DNA of 64,000 bases from NCBI GenBank assembly GCA_034770075.1, contig JAVJAP010000122.1:372001-436000 (forward strand). Reading direction: 5' to 3'. This DNA is from Aralia elata (lineage: Eukaryota > Streptophyta > Magnoliopsida > Apiales > Araliaceae). Made by a program: the position numbers and the translations under genes. Of this stretch, positions 1 through 10,239 are shown in pieces (position 1 is the stretch's first letter; each line of letters begins with the position of its first letter). The notes below the pieces were generated by a model, which was not told the DNA's origin, made no database searches, and saw only the letters and a list, made by a program, of their open reading frames with translations.

Positions 1-2505
1 TAATCTTATGTGTAGGAATGGAGCAAAGGTTGCTGCATTAACCATAGGAACTTATAGTTTAGCATTGCCTACGGGCAAGTCTATTAAGTTAATAAGTTGT
101 TATTATGTTCCAGTTCTCTTTAGAAACATTATTACTTCCGTTGTTGGACAAGGAAGGTTCTGGTATTATATTTAAGAACAATTGTTGTTCTATTTATAAT
201 GATAATGTTTTGTTTGAAGCTGGAAGATCACTTCATAGACTTTGTATACTTGACTTACATGAAAAATAATTTTGCAAATTGAACAAACTAGTAAAAGAAA
301 AAGGAGATGGTCATTCAAAGAGTTGAATGTGTGTATTTGATGAAATACAAGTCTGAATCATTTGAAATGTTCAAAGAATTCAGAAGTAAAACAAATTGAC
401 AAAGTATTAAGATTCTTTGATCAGATCGAAGAAAGAATACTTGAGCAATGGGTTTCTAGATCATCTCAAAATAGTATTTTCTTATAATGGAAACCTCTTG
501 ATACGCAATAATTGATTGGTGTATCTAAAAGGAGAAATTGTACCTTGTTGGACATGGTGCAGTCCATAATGATTTTTACCGACATTCTAGTATCCATCTG
601 GGATTATGCCCTAGAAATGGCTGCATATCTACAAAATAAGGTAATCTCAAAATCTGGCCCCAAGATTCTATAAAGGTTATGGATAGGGAGGATTCCTAGT
701 CTGAAGTAAGTTAAGATAAGGGGTTGTCCAACTTATGTGAAAAAGGTTTCAAAGATAAGTTTGGGATAAAATTTGACAAATGCAGACTTGTGGGATATCC
801 TAAAGTAAGTTTAGGGTATTATTACTATAATTCTACACGCTGTCTTCTTAGATAAATGTGTTTATCATTGAAGGAGCTAGTGGGAGGATAATAGATCTTG
901 AAGGAGTTCAAGAACCACAAAGCATTTTAAGTCGAACCGAGGAACCTGTAGATAGACCTATTGTACCACAACCGAATCGTAAATCTGGAAGAGTACCGAA
1001 GATACCTGGGAGGTATGGATTCATCATAGAAGATGATGATGAGGTACGCATCATAGAAGATGATGATCCAGTTATATACGATGAGGCTATGAGTAGAAGA
1101 CACTCAGAGAAATGGCAGATGTCCATGAAATCCGAAATGGACTCCATGTATGAGAACCAAGTATAGACTCTGGTTACTCCACAAAAGGGCATAGTGCCTA
1201 GAGTGTAAATATGGGTCTTTAAGAGAAAGACTGAGGCAAATGGCAAGGTGGAGACCTATAAGACCAGACCTGTTTAAAAGGTTTTTCAAGTCAAGGAGTT
1301 GACTGTGATAAAACCTTATTACCGGGTAATGCTCAAGTCCATTTGGATTTTGCTTGTGATTGCAGCTTATTACGAAATCTGGCAAAATGGATGTGGAGAC
1401 ACCATTCCTCAATGAATACTTGAGGAGAATGTATGTATGATACAGCCAGAGGAATTTGTTTCAAAGGTTAAAGCAAATCGTGTTTTAAGCTACAATGATC
1501 CATTGATGGATTGAAGCAAGCTTCTCAAAGATGGAACATTCGTTTTGATGAGACAATCAAAAGAGTTTGATTTTATCAAAAATGAGAATGAACCTTGTGT
1601 GTACAAAAGGGTCAGTGGGAGCGCTGTGACATTCTTGGTATTATATGTTGATATACTACTGATAAGGAATAACACACCAATGCTACAATCAGTAAAGATA
1701 ACATTGTCTAAACATTCCTCCATGAATGACTTGGGAGGAGCATCCTATAAATTGGGGATATAAATCTATATAGATAGATTTAAAAGGATGTTCGGCTTGA
1801 CCCAATGAACGTATATTCATTCGATGCTAAAGGCATTTAACATGGCAAACTCCGAGAGGGGTCTCATGATGATGAGCCATGGAGTGTATCTCTCTAAAAA
1901 TTGTCCCCAATTGAAAGAGAGATCGCATGAGTTACTATTATGTATGCAATGAATATACAAGGCCTGATGTTGATCAGTCATATTCTGGAGAAGATCACTG
2001 TAAGACAGTGATAAACATCTTTAGGTACTTAACCGGTACTAAAGATGTGATCATGATTCATGGTAGGTCTGAATTAAAACTAGAGGGCTAAACAGGCTCA
2101 AGTTTTTCAAACTGACCAAGACGATAACAAATCCACTTTAAGGTAAATCGTTACCTTGAAAGGTGGTGCAGTGAATTAGAAAGGTTCCAAACAGCAAAGA
2201 GTTGCTGGTTTAGTGACAAAGACAAAGTATATAGCTGTAAATGAAGCTGCAAGTTGATTGTTTGGATGAAGAAGTTCATCACAGAACTAGGAATAGTTCC
2301 TAAGTCTCATCTTGGATTCAAACATGTGTTGCGGCACTTTCATTTGATTAGTGGAATCATTGAAAGAGAAGAAGTCACTATAGAGATAGTGGACTCTCAA
2401 GAACAACATTGCATATCTATTTACTGAAGCTTTATCCAAACAGCAGGATGATCGTCACTTAGAGAAGAAGGGTATTAGATACCATGACGATTGGCTTTAG
2501 TGCAA
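1..2505 (+). pseudogene. Decayed copia pol (protease to RNase H)
   Basis: Broken polyprotein of copia type. The order read through many stops is: protease/pre-integrase region (about 1-280), integrase (about 280-850), the linker between integrase and reverse transcriptase (open at 858-1166, with acidic DDDE repeats), reverse transcriptase (about 1170-2080) and RNase H (about 2100-2450). The reverse transcriptase keeps a recognisable core at 1545-1763, where the usual YVDD catalytic motif reads YVDI. Frames change several times, so no working protein is possible. Copy B carries the same domains on the other strand and independently confirms the reading. The gene started left of the window. Confidence 0.8.
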
Positions 2506-2514
2506 GTGGGAGAT
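2501..2514 (+). other. Polypurine tract of copia copy A
   Basis: The purine-rich stretch GTGGGAGAT (within 2501-2514) sits directly before the LTR start TGAAAGTAGTATGC. The same arrangement, reverse-complemented, occurs beside the 3' LTR of copy B at 29107-29120. This would prime second-strand synthesis. Confidence 0.75.
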
Positions 2515-4311
2515 TGAAAGTAGTATGCACACAAGCCAATCATATTTGATATGATGTAGCATATACTTTGTAATCTTATTCGTTTGTTAAAGGCATTTTA
2601 CTTTATCTACATGGTGCTGTTATATTAAATGTGATAAACCCATAGTTTTGAGCAATGCTTTTAGAATAATGATGGTGATCATGCTAATGAGATCTAAATT
2701 CAAGATAGCTCATAAACTAAAATCGTTCCTAATTGTTGGATTACTAAAAAGGGGATTAGTGAATCCGGATAGATTAGTACATACGTTGCTTGCTCTTATG
2801 AAGAGAATGATTGATCTCATAATCATTTGTGTGGAGACACTAAAGCAAGTATGTAGGTGCTTATTAGAGAATAAGTTCACTGAACGTGGCTCGCTAAGGA
2901 ATACCTAATGGAGTTTTACTCGTCTGTCAATAGAAATTCCTCTAGTGATAGTAGTACAAGTGATCCTTGGACTTGAGATCATCATAGTATCTTGTGTATG
3001 ATGAGTTATACTTTGACATGTCCCTTAAGACCTTTAGGGTATATCAAAGGGTATGATTGAGTATAATAAGTTGTACATGGAAATAGGTGAATGATCAACA
3101 AAGAATCTACCACTTCTAGTAAAAGGAGAGAATGTCCTATGTGATTCGATAAATGACGACTCAGAAGTCTTTGGCCAAAGCAGAATGAAATTAGAAAAGA
3201 GTTTCTAATTTGCATTAATCAGAGTTGTGCATTTTAGAATCGAAATACATATAATTAAATAAAATAAGACTTGACAGTAATTCCATGTCTTATATTTAAT
3301 TGGGGACATTGTATGGTAGAAGGATTGAATTGTACGGTAACTATGCACTGAAAGGTTCTTTTATGATTAATGTTGAAATCTATATTATCTGGAAAGTCGT
3401 TGATCGCTAAGGGGGCTTACCCTTATTGTAGAATAAATATTATTTATTTAAATAAATTAAATAGTTTAATTTATTTATTTAAATAAGATTAGAATTGTTC
3501 TAATTGATTTATTCACAACCGGTTTAATATGGAGAACCTAAAGGGTCACACCGCAAAAGAAAAATATTTATTTAAGAAGTTAATGGCATAATTGTAATAA
3601 TAAGTTAAGTGTATTTAATTTAGTCTATGGAGATAGATTAAATTAAATAGCTTAATATTTATTATTTAATATTTTGGAAATATTAAATATAAAGAAGAGT
3701 CTTATTATTATTATTACAATTACTATTATTTAATTCCTAATAGGGATTGGGAATTAATTAATAGAAGTACTCTCTCATGAATTCCTAATTGGATTAGGAG
3801 TTCAATTAATTAAAGGAGTTTAATTAAAATAAAAACCCTAATCCTAAATAGTTTAGGAGGGTTTCCTATATCTATAAATAAGAGGAGTCTTATTATGATT
3901 TGGGGTTAGACAATTTACACACTTTTGCCTAATAATTGTAGAGAGTACTTACAATTTCTATAGAGACTGAAACTAGGGTTTTGCCAACACCCATCTTCTT
4001 GAACAAGTATTATTCCTTGGTGGATCACCTCTAGAGGCCAAACACTTGGGTGGCTAACGTTGATCAAAGGAAGGAATTTAATCGGTGGAATTCAAAGAGA
4101 ACGCGAAGGAATTGGAGGTGAACTTGTACCTGAGGAAGCTAGAATTCTACAAGGGTATAATTCTTATTCTCCATCTCTTTCGTTTAATTAATAATTGTGC
4201 ATAAAGAAAGATCATGGTGATGGTTTGTATAAAATTTTAAAATCTGATTTTATCGCGCTTTCGCTTTATTAATGTAATTTGATTGTATGTTCGCGTTATA
4301 CAAACCTAACA
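2515..4311 (+). repeat. 3' LTR of copia copy A (1797 bp)
   Basis: It starts TGAAAGTAGTATGC and ends CAAACCTAACA. Two other copies exist, both reverse-complemented: 27309-29106 and 46068-47810. AT-rich hairpins lie at about 3430-3486 and 3660-3690. The second has perfect arms (TATTTAATATTT / AAATATTAAATA). A TATA-like stretch (TATAAATAAGAGG, about 3872) lies in the last third. The short ORFs in it at 2648-2908 and 3006-3215 recur only because the LTR recurs, and they are not genes. Confidence 0.9.
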
Positions 4312-4723
4312 AGAACAACTCTTTAAATCTTTCCCATGGAATGACTCCCTCACCTGCTCGACCCTTATTGGCCTTCCACCAGTAGTTCGCCTCGCCCTTC
4401 AGCATGAATGTGGCGAATCCCGTCTTTTGTTCCTCGGCCACCCATGCGACCTCGAAGACCTTTTCTATCTCCTCGATCCAGGTCTGTGCTTCTATCGGGT
4501 TAAGAGTTCCCTTGAACTCGGGTGGTCCAACCAACTTGAAATCTTTAAAATTTGCCAGATGATGCGTTGGCTCGGTTACTGGTTGGGTCCCTCCAGGTGG
4601 CGGTCTTGATTGCATGGCTTCCGCTAGCATCTCCGCGAACATCCTCATTGGATTGGTTTGGTTTCCAACCTCACTTTCTGACTCTTCGACCTGTCGGTTA
4701 CGTGGTCGTCCTCTTGGCGGCAT
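4312..4723 (-). pseudogene. Ty3/gypsy gag fragment split by copia copy A
   Basis: The reading frame starts at the ATG at 4723 (residues MPPRGRPRNRQ) and runs leftward for about 137 codons, until the LTR of copia copy A replaces it at 4311. The protein has a basic N-terminus, an acidic low-complexity stretch, then the start of the retrotransposon gag fold: DFKLVGPPEFKG, EAQTWIEEIEKVF, FMLKGEANYWWK and IPWERFKELF. This composition is typical of chromovirus-type gypsy gag. The rest of the element is not in the window. The codons left of 4312 belong to the LTR and are not part of the protein. Confidence 0.82.
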
Positions 4724-5109
4724 GATTTGAATTCTGGCCGACTTTTACCTATAGTTTTATATTTCACATAATATGTCATTAAATCAGTAATCAAGGGTAA
4801 AATATCTATCAACACATTTGATTTAAGTGAAATATCTGCATTTATATTCATATACCACTGTTTTGTTACAAGACTAAACCTGTGGCATACTTCTATAAAT
4901 GCGCCACTGTATGCCCTATCAATCTTTCCCCCTAAGACAAAAGTGGGGAATCCTAACCTTTCATCCCTAAAGACCACAAAAGTTGGGGTTTAACTGCTAC
5001 CCCAAGCATAATTACAATATAAAGTTTCACAAGGCAAACATGAATACGTCCCTAATATAACAAAAAGTGGGACTGACTGTACTAAAGACAAAGCAACCAT
5101 CATATCACG
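4724..5109. other. Stretch between gypsy gag and the next ORF, no gene seen
   Basis: AT-rich on both strands with no long reading frame and no recognisable motif. From its place upstream of the gag start it could be 5' leader or intron of the gypsy element. Confidence 0.3.
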
Positions 5110-5379
5110 TCACTGCACGTCATGACGAATCCGTGCCTGCTGACCAGAAGAGAATGCTCCATCCCCTACCCTGCGACGAACAGAGCGGCTAGACTCCCCT
5201 ACCTCAGTCCGGGGCCTCTTGTAGGCTGCATCTAAAGCATATCCTAGGGTCTCTATCCTCACCGCTCTGGCCTCCAACTGGTCCTCTAACTGGTTAACCC
5301 TCTTGGCTTCCCTGACCCAGGCCTCTCTGACATGCATCCTCTCAGACACCTCCAGCCCAAACTCGAACCTCATGGCCTC
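5110..5379 (-). CDS. Unidentified exon-like ORF, coiled-coil / basic C-terminus
   Basis: I do not recognise this. On the - strand an open frame of about 90 codons begins just after a good splice acceptor (TTTGCAG at 5380-5386) and ends in a stop at 5110. Its first part is charged and helical (repeated Glu/Arg/Ala/Leu, for example NQLEDQLEARAVRIETLG) and its end is Arg/Ser-rich. Its GC content is well above the surrounding sequence, which suggests former coding sequence. It lies upstream of, and in the same direction as, the gypsy gag fragment. It may therefore be an accessory or leader exon of that element or an unrelated captured exon. Confidence 0.35.
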   Translation of the reverse strand, partial: EAMRFEFGLEVSERMHVREAWVREAKRVNQLEDQLEARAVRIETLGYALDAAYKRPRTEVGESSRSVRRRVGDGAFSSGQQARIRHDVQ

Positions 5380-5969
5380 CTGCAAATGTCAATGAATACA
5401 TAGACGTGGAATAATTTTAAAAATAATTAGACCACTTAAGGCATGCTTGGAGGTAAGATTCCAGCTTAAAGAATAACTTTCAATAATATATACCTTTTTG
5501 CACGAATTAAAAATAATGCATAAGGTTTAGAAACTTGCTCAATGTAAAAGTTGAGTAAGATAGAACTTGCATTCAATATACTGGAAGAATGAAGTTAGGG
5601 AACTTGCAAAAATCAAAGTTTCGGGATAGAGAACTTGCCTGTTTGCCCAGCTACAATAAATCTTAGCTTTAACTAATTGACCTTGGATAACCTATCAGTT
5701 GATAAAGTCGGTTTGTCCATTAGCATTGCATACTGTATATCGATACACTCACTTATGCTATTTATTTAGCAAAATAAACACTTCGCATTCCTTTATTAGC
5801 TCCATTAACATTAAATTACTATTCAATATTGTGCTAATCAGAAATTACTTAATGATCTTTAGTTATTATCTCAATAACTAATCATGCTTATTGGATATTC
5901 AACTTAACAATATTTAGTAACCCAAGTTATTATTTACAACACTAAATGTAAGAAAGAAAGTAAGAAAGG
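5380..5969. other. AT-rich stretch, no gene seen
   Basis: No coding frame with support. The 60-codon ORF at 5699-5881 is AT-rich and lacks any motif. At its right end a 14-15-base string, AAGTAAGAAAGGTTT, occurs just outside the truncated LTR and again 33 bases inside it (see the finding on the SIRE junction). Confidence 0.4.
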
Positions 5970-6602
5970 TTTCCAGCCCATACACGGAAGTAAGAAAGGT
6001 TTTGTCCCAAAATGTAAGTCATTTGTTTTGTCAGCACACTTGTTTAAGCCTTTAGCTTATGGCATACATGCATACATAATATATTTATATGACACACACA
6101 CATGTATGTAATTTCAAACCGTCCCAGTACATAGCTTCGGATAGAATGAAATAAATTTTCCCAAAATAGTGTCTCATTCCTTTTGGTTAAAGACTTGGCA
6201 AATGTAACAATTAAAAACCTGACTTCATTTTCGGGTTCACAAATAGTTTCAAGGCTTAATCCGAGTATGCATGCGTAAATATTTTAAGGCTTAAAAAATA
6301 ATCTTTTTGCATTTTGAAATTTATTTCGAAAGCTTTAAAAAATTATTTTTGAAATAGGAATACTCCTTTGCCTTAGGAAATGTTAATATGTGAATTAACC
6401 ATTTTAACACTTGATATTATTTTATCAAGGTTAATAAGATTTTAATTCATTTAGAAATTTAGAAAACATTTTTGGTCAAAGTAAATGAGGATAATTCAAA
6501 ACAACTATAAAACAAAACCTATGGAGAGGATTCTACCCTTTTGTTAATCTTTTTCTTAATTATTGTTATCATCAAAATATTCTAAAAATCGGAGACCTAT
6601 CA
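5970..6602 (-). repeat. Truncated 3' LTR of the SIRE-like element (633 bp of about 2450)
   Basis: It matches 17456-18088 over the same length, with two visible substitutions (near 6158 and 6466). In element direction it starts with TGATAGGTCTCCG and lacks the remaining 1.8 kb found in the 5' LTR. The missing part is not present further left. Confidence 0.9.
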
Positions 6603-6616
6603 ATCTCCCCCTTTTT
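6603..6616 (-). other. Polypurine tract of SIRE-like element
   Basis: On the - strand it reads AAAAAGGGGGAGAT directly before the LTR start TGATAGG. This fixes the element's direction and the inner edge of the 3' LTR. Confidence 0.88.
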
Positions 6617-7118
6617 GATGATGACAATACCAAAAATATTTTTCCATAAAAGAACTTCCCCTTAGTTTATGAAAGCTCCCCCTCAGAATGAGCATATAAA
6701 GAATTTTTTAAAATTCTTATAGTTAATGTTCAGCCAAAAACTTTGCATCATGACAGTGAACTGATTTTATAGTAGTTAAAAATATATTATAGCAATTTAT
6801 AATACTATACTGCAGTTGTACTAATAACAGTTCACATGTTTAATAGTTACTATCCCATGGCAGTTTATATAGCAGTTCACATGTATATATAGCAGTTCAC
6901 ATGTCAACGGATATTTTTCTTCTCCCCCTTTGTCATTACAAAAAGTGGGGAAAAAAGACAAAGCCCAGTACCTGCAAAAGTCGTTAGTTCAGACATAGGT
7001 TCCCTGCATGCATACAGACAGATATATATATATATAGGTACTTTTAGTAGTAGTATTTAGTTAGTTACAACATTTGTAAATAGTTAGTAGAAGAAAGTTA
7101 TTACAGGCCCTCAAATAG

Positions 7119-8288
7119 TTAGTAATCTTCTTCATTGAGAGGAGAAAAGTGATGACCGAGATTGAGAAGAGCATCATCAAAAGGCAGGGGATCTGTTGGT
7201 GTAGCCTGGGTAGTGCTTGAGCTTGCAGGAAAGTGATAGGGAGGCATAGAAAGCTTCATATTTTCCATTAAAAAGTGTAACATATCTTGAAGATGATGCA
7301 CCATTTGTTGCATTATTTCCATTTGAACCATGACATTATTTAGATTAAATAACACCAATTGGTTCATACTGTGTATAACATCTAATTGTGATGACATATG
7401 AAGGTCTGACTCATTTGTGTCAGGAGCACAAGGCTTAAACACAATCAGTGGTGTAGGAGGAATATGCAACCGAGACACAATGTTGGTATTTTGAACAGCT
7501 TGAAATTGATGATTAGTGAGATCAATTTCAAGATAGTTGAAAATACGAGTGAGAAGTAGTCCAAAACCCAGACAGTTGTTGTTGAAACAGTGTTCAAACG
7601 AGGTCAAGAGAAAATATGCAAGATTATATGGCATGCACTCGTTCATAATACACTTAATGATTTCTAAATCAAAAGGATGCATGGTTCGGTCTTCTCTTAC
7701 AGGCATGAAATTGTACCTCAAAATTTTACCAAGAAACTGACATGCAGGAGACAGAAATTTCAAGTCCACATTAACAGGGACATCAAACAAAACAGCAGGT
7801 ACGAGTTGATCAGTTGTAAAGGAAAGATTTTGTTTAAAAAGCATGCACTCAGTCATTGTTGTTCCCAAAGGATGCAGATATTCATTTATTTTGGGCAGTT
7901 CCAACATGGATGGATGAAGATGTAATGCATGAATGAGGAAATCCTCATCAATAACAAAATCTTTACCTTGAATACATGTGCTGATACTTGTTAAGAGACC
8001 AGTGAGGTCTCTATTGAAGACCATGTGAGTATAAAACTCAGCAATCAGAAAGGGATAAATGTTCCTGTCAGTGAATATAACTAGACTCTCCCAACCTATG
8101 GCTTTAAGATGGTCAAGTATTTCTGGGAAACTACAGAAAGCAACTCCTATACCCGGTGACAGATTGTACCTCATGAACCTATATTTGTCTTGAGCAGAAG
8201 GTGTGACAAGAAGAGGGACAGAGCCTGATGAGTGTATCTCAGAATAAGGTACAAGTTTCTTTCTTTTTGAAGAATAGATAGGCTCCAT
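7119..8288 (-). CDS. Envelope-like / putative plant transposon protein (ORF3 of SIRE-like element)
   Basis: An open frame of 389 codons downstream of pol, on the same strand. The first true ATG is at 8288. Upstream in-frame codons are open but begin only with TTG. The N-terminal two thirds look like the 'putative plant transposon protein' domain (Transposase_32 type) found in the extra ORF of SIRE and Athila elements, with the landmarks IGWESLVIF, FLIAEFYTHM and DEDFLIHALHL. The C-terminal third has a Met/Gln-rich heptad region (VMVQMEIMQQMVHHLQDMLHFLMENM) that could form a coiled coil, then a Ser/Thr/Pro-rich tail. I see no convincing signal peptide or transmembrane anchor, so a real envelope function is doubtful. 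Unlike gag and pol it has no internal stop. Confidence 0.68.
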   Translation of the reverse strand: MEPIYSSKRKKLVPYSEIHSSGSVPLLVTPSAQDKYRFMRYNLSPGIGVAFCSFPEILDHLKAIGWESLVIFTDRNIYPFLIAEFYTHMVFNRDLTGLLTSISTCIQGKDFVIDEDFLIHALHLHPSMLELPKINEYLHPLGTTMTECMLFKQNLSFTTDQLVPAVLFDVPVNVDLKFLSPACQFLGKILRYNFMPVREDRTMHPFDLEIIKCIMNECMPYNLAYFLLTSFEHCFNNNCLGFGLLLTRIFNYLEIDLTNHQFQAVQNTNIVSRLHIPPTPLIVFKPCAPDTNESDLHMSSQLDVIHSMNQLVLFNLNNVMVQMEIMQQMVHHLQDMLHFLMENMKLSMPPYHFPASSSTTQATPTDPLPFDDALLNLGHHFSPLNEEDY

Positions 8289-9311
8289 CTTCAAGAAGTA
8301 AAGATATATGATACTCAAGTAAGCATGCAGGAGTTATGCAAACAAAACATTTTAGTTGTAGCTTTTTATAGAAGTAGTGCATATCAAAGAGTGTCATCTG
8401 ATCAAAGAAGTAAATAAGGTCTGACAGTGGAAGATACGCATGGAGCAAGTAAAATAGATTGCATCAGTAAATACATGGAGAGTTGTTAAGAGAAGAAGCC
8501 ATGCTTCTTACTGTTTAGAATGTTTTCGAGTAGTATTAAATAAAATAGTGTTTATAGCAGTAAAACAGTAAAGTGACTCCAAAATCTTTCATATTAAAAA
8601 CTTTGACCAACCTTTTTTTAAAAAAAAAAAAAATTGAAACCAAGCTGTAGTTCAAAAGGAGTATCAACAGTACGAACTAGATAGTTAAAGCTTAACAACT
8701 GACAGCCAGTGTTCAGCACACATAGATAGGAAAGCAAAATCCAGAAGCTAAGCATCTAATAAGAGCCAAAGTTTTACGGCAAATGAATATAGCAAAAAAA
8801 ATCAGCCTCATCCAAGCACTGAAAGCATTTAGTTTCATTGATACTCAAGCAATTTAAATGAACTCAGATAGCTCCCCCACCTTTTTTTTATAAAGAAAAC
8901 AGAGCTGAGAAACAGAGCTGATAGACGAAAGTTAAAAAAATTTAACAAACAAAGCCCAATTTTTGACAGAGTTCAGCCAAAAAAATGCATTTATCTCATC
9001 AGTATCCACTCTCAACCAAGCAATGCAAAAATAAATATATATATATCTTCATAACAAAAATTTAGAAGAGTTACCTGAGCACAACAATTTTTTTTTTTTT
9101 TAATTTTTGAGATGAAGAAAAATCATTTCTTTTCAGCATAACTTCGGACAGTTGATTATACAAATCGCAACACGGATATATATTATATATATATATATTT
9201 TTAATTTCTGGTAGAAGTGAAAATCAATGATACCCATTAATCTAGAATCGCATGCAAGACGAAGGTCTCACCACTGGATAGGTAGATCAAGGTTTGATAA
9301 AAGAATGATCT

Positions 9312-9480
9312 TAGTAGATCTTGTAAAATATTTTTTTTTTAAAAAAAAACTGATCGGTGAAGATATAAAACTCAAAAACATTTTTTTTATTTAAAAAAAA
9401 CTTGCAAAACTGATCGGTGAAGATATAAAACTCAAAAATATTTTTTTTTTTAAAAACTTGCAAAACTGATCGGTGAAGGT
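9312..9480. repeat. Tandem repeat, about 65-bp unit, roughly 2.5-3 copies
   Basis: Each unit carries ACTGATCGGTGAAGATATAA, then AACTCAAAAA and an A/T homopolymer (T8-10 followed by A5-9). Units begin near 9349, 9409 and 9464. The homopolymers vary in length between units, as expected from slippage. Confidence 0.8.
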
Positions 9481-9970
9481 ATGTTTTAGAGGATGAGAAA
9501 TCGTTTGATCGGTTTACTTTTCTCAAAATCAGACTGGAAATCGACGATTTGGTCTGAAAGAAATTAGGGTTTGAGAGCGTTTGGAGAGAGAGAGGGATTG
9601 AGCGGCTGGAGAGAGAGGGAGAAAACGGAAAAAAATGTGTTAATAGTAAAAAAAATTTCTATTTATGGCTAGGGTTACCTGAGTGATCCAACGGTGGAGA
9701 GCTAATCTCATAAGTGATCGACGATCACGATGAAGTCCGAGATTTTAAATAACTGAGGTTATTTGCTGATCATGATCCGACGGTCACGATGAATTTGTGC
9801 TTTTTATCTGATGATCCAACGGTCAGAGGCTTGAATCCTGGTGCTTTTCTTAGAATGTTTCTGATTGGCTCACATCAATTCACATGGATTAACACCATTA
9901 ACCATTAGATGTGTTCTAATTTGATCCGATGGTCCTGATTAAATCCGGCTGAATAATACAGATACCAAAT

Positions 9971-9996
9971 AATATATATATATATATATATATATA
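9971..9996. repeat. (AT)n microsatellite
   Basis: Uninterrupted AT dinucleotide run of about 13 units. A further TA-rich stretch follows at 10070-10095. Confidence 0.9.
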
Positions 9997-10239
9997 CAAT
10001 AATTTGAAAGGATATTTATATACCAATAAATAGAAAATAATGTATATTAAATATATGTATAATATATATCTAATTAAATATATATATATATATTTAAAAT
10101 AAATAATATATTTATATGAGTAATAAAATCATATTAAATAAAATTAAATGCATGAAAAAAATTAAGTATATGACACTAACTATAGGAAACTAATATTAAT
10201 ATATTAATTATTAGTCAAGATAAAATAAAACATAAAGTA

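Larger units (their letters stand above)
1..4311 (+). mobile_element. Ty1/copia retrotransposon, copy A (5' part outside window)
   Basis: This is the 3' two thirds of a copia element running left to right: protease/pre-integrase region, integrase, reverse transcriptase, RNase H, polypurine tract, then a 1.8-kb 3' LTR. The same family occurs inverted at 27309-47810 (copy B), and the two can be followed almost base for base. The 3' LTR ends in CA at 4311 and is followed by gypsy gag sequence, so the element inserted into an older gypsy copy. Its 5' LTR, primer site and gag lie left of the window. Many stops and frameshifts show it is dead. Confidence 0.88.
8289..10239. other. Non-coding spacer of SIRE-like element between pol and ORF3
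   Basis: No coding region. It holds A/T homopolymers, a 3-copy tandem repeat (9312-9480), a group of short diverged repeats around GATCCGACGGTCACGATGAA (9665-9930), a pyrimidine/purine-biased stretch with GAGAGAGA runs (9575-9625) and (AT)n tracts at 9172-9197 and 9971-9996. A long, repeat-rich 3' spacer is usual for this lineage. Confidence 0.6.

Noticed and set aside
5699..5881. 60-codon + strand ORF
   Set aside because: AT-rich chance frame with no motif or splice support.
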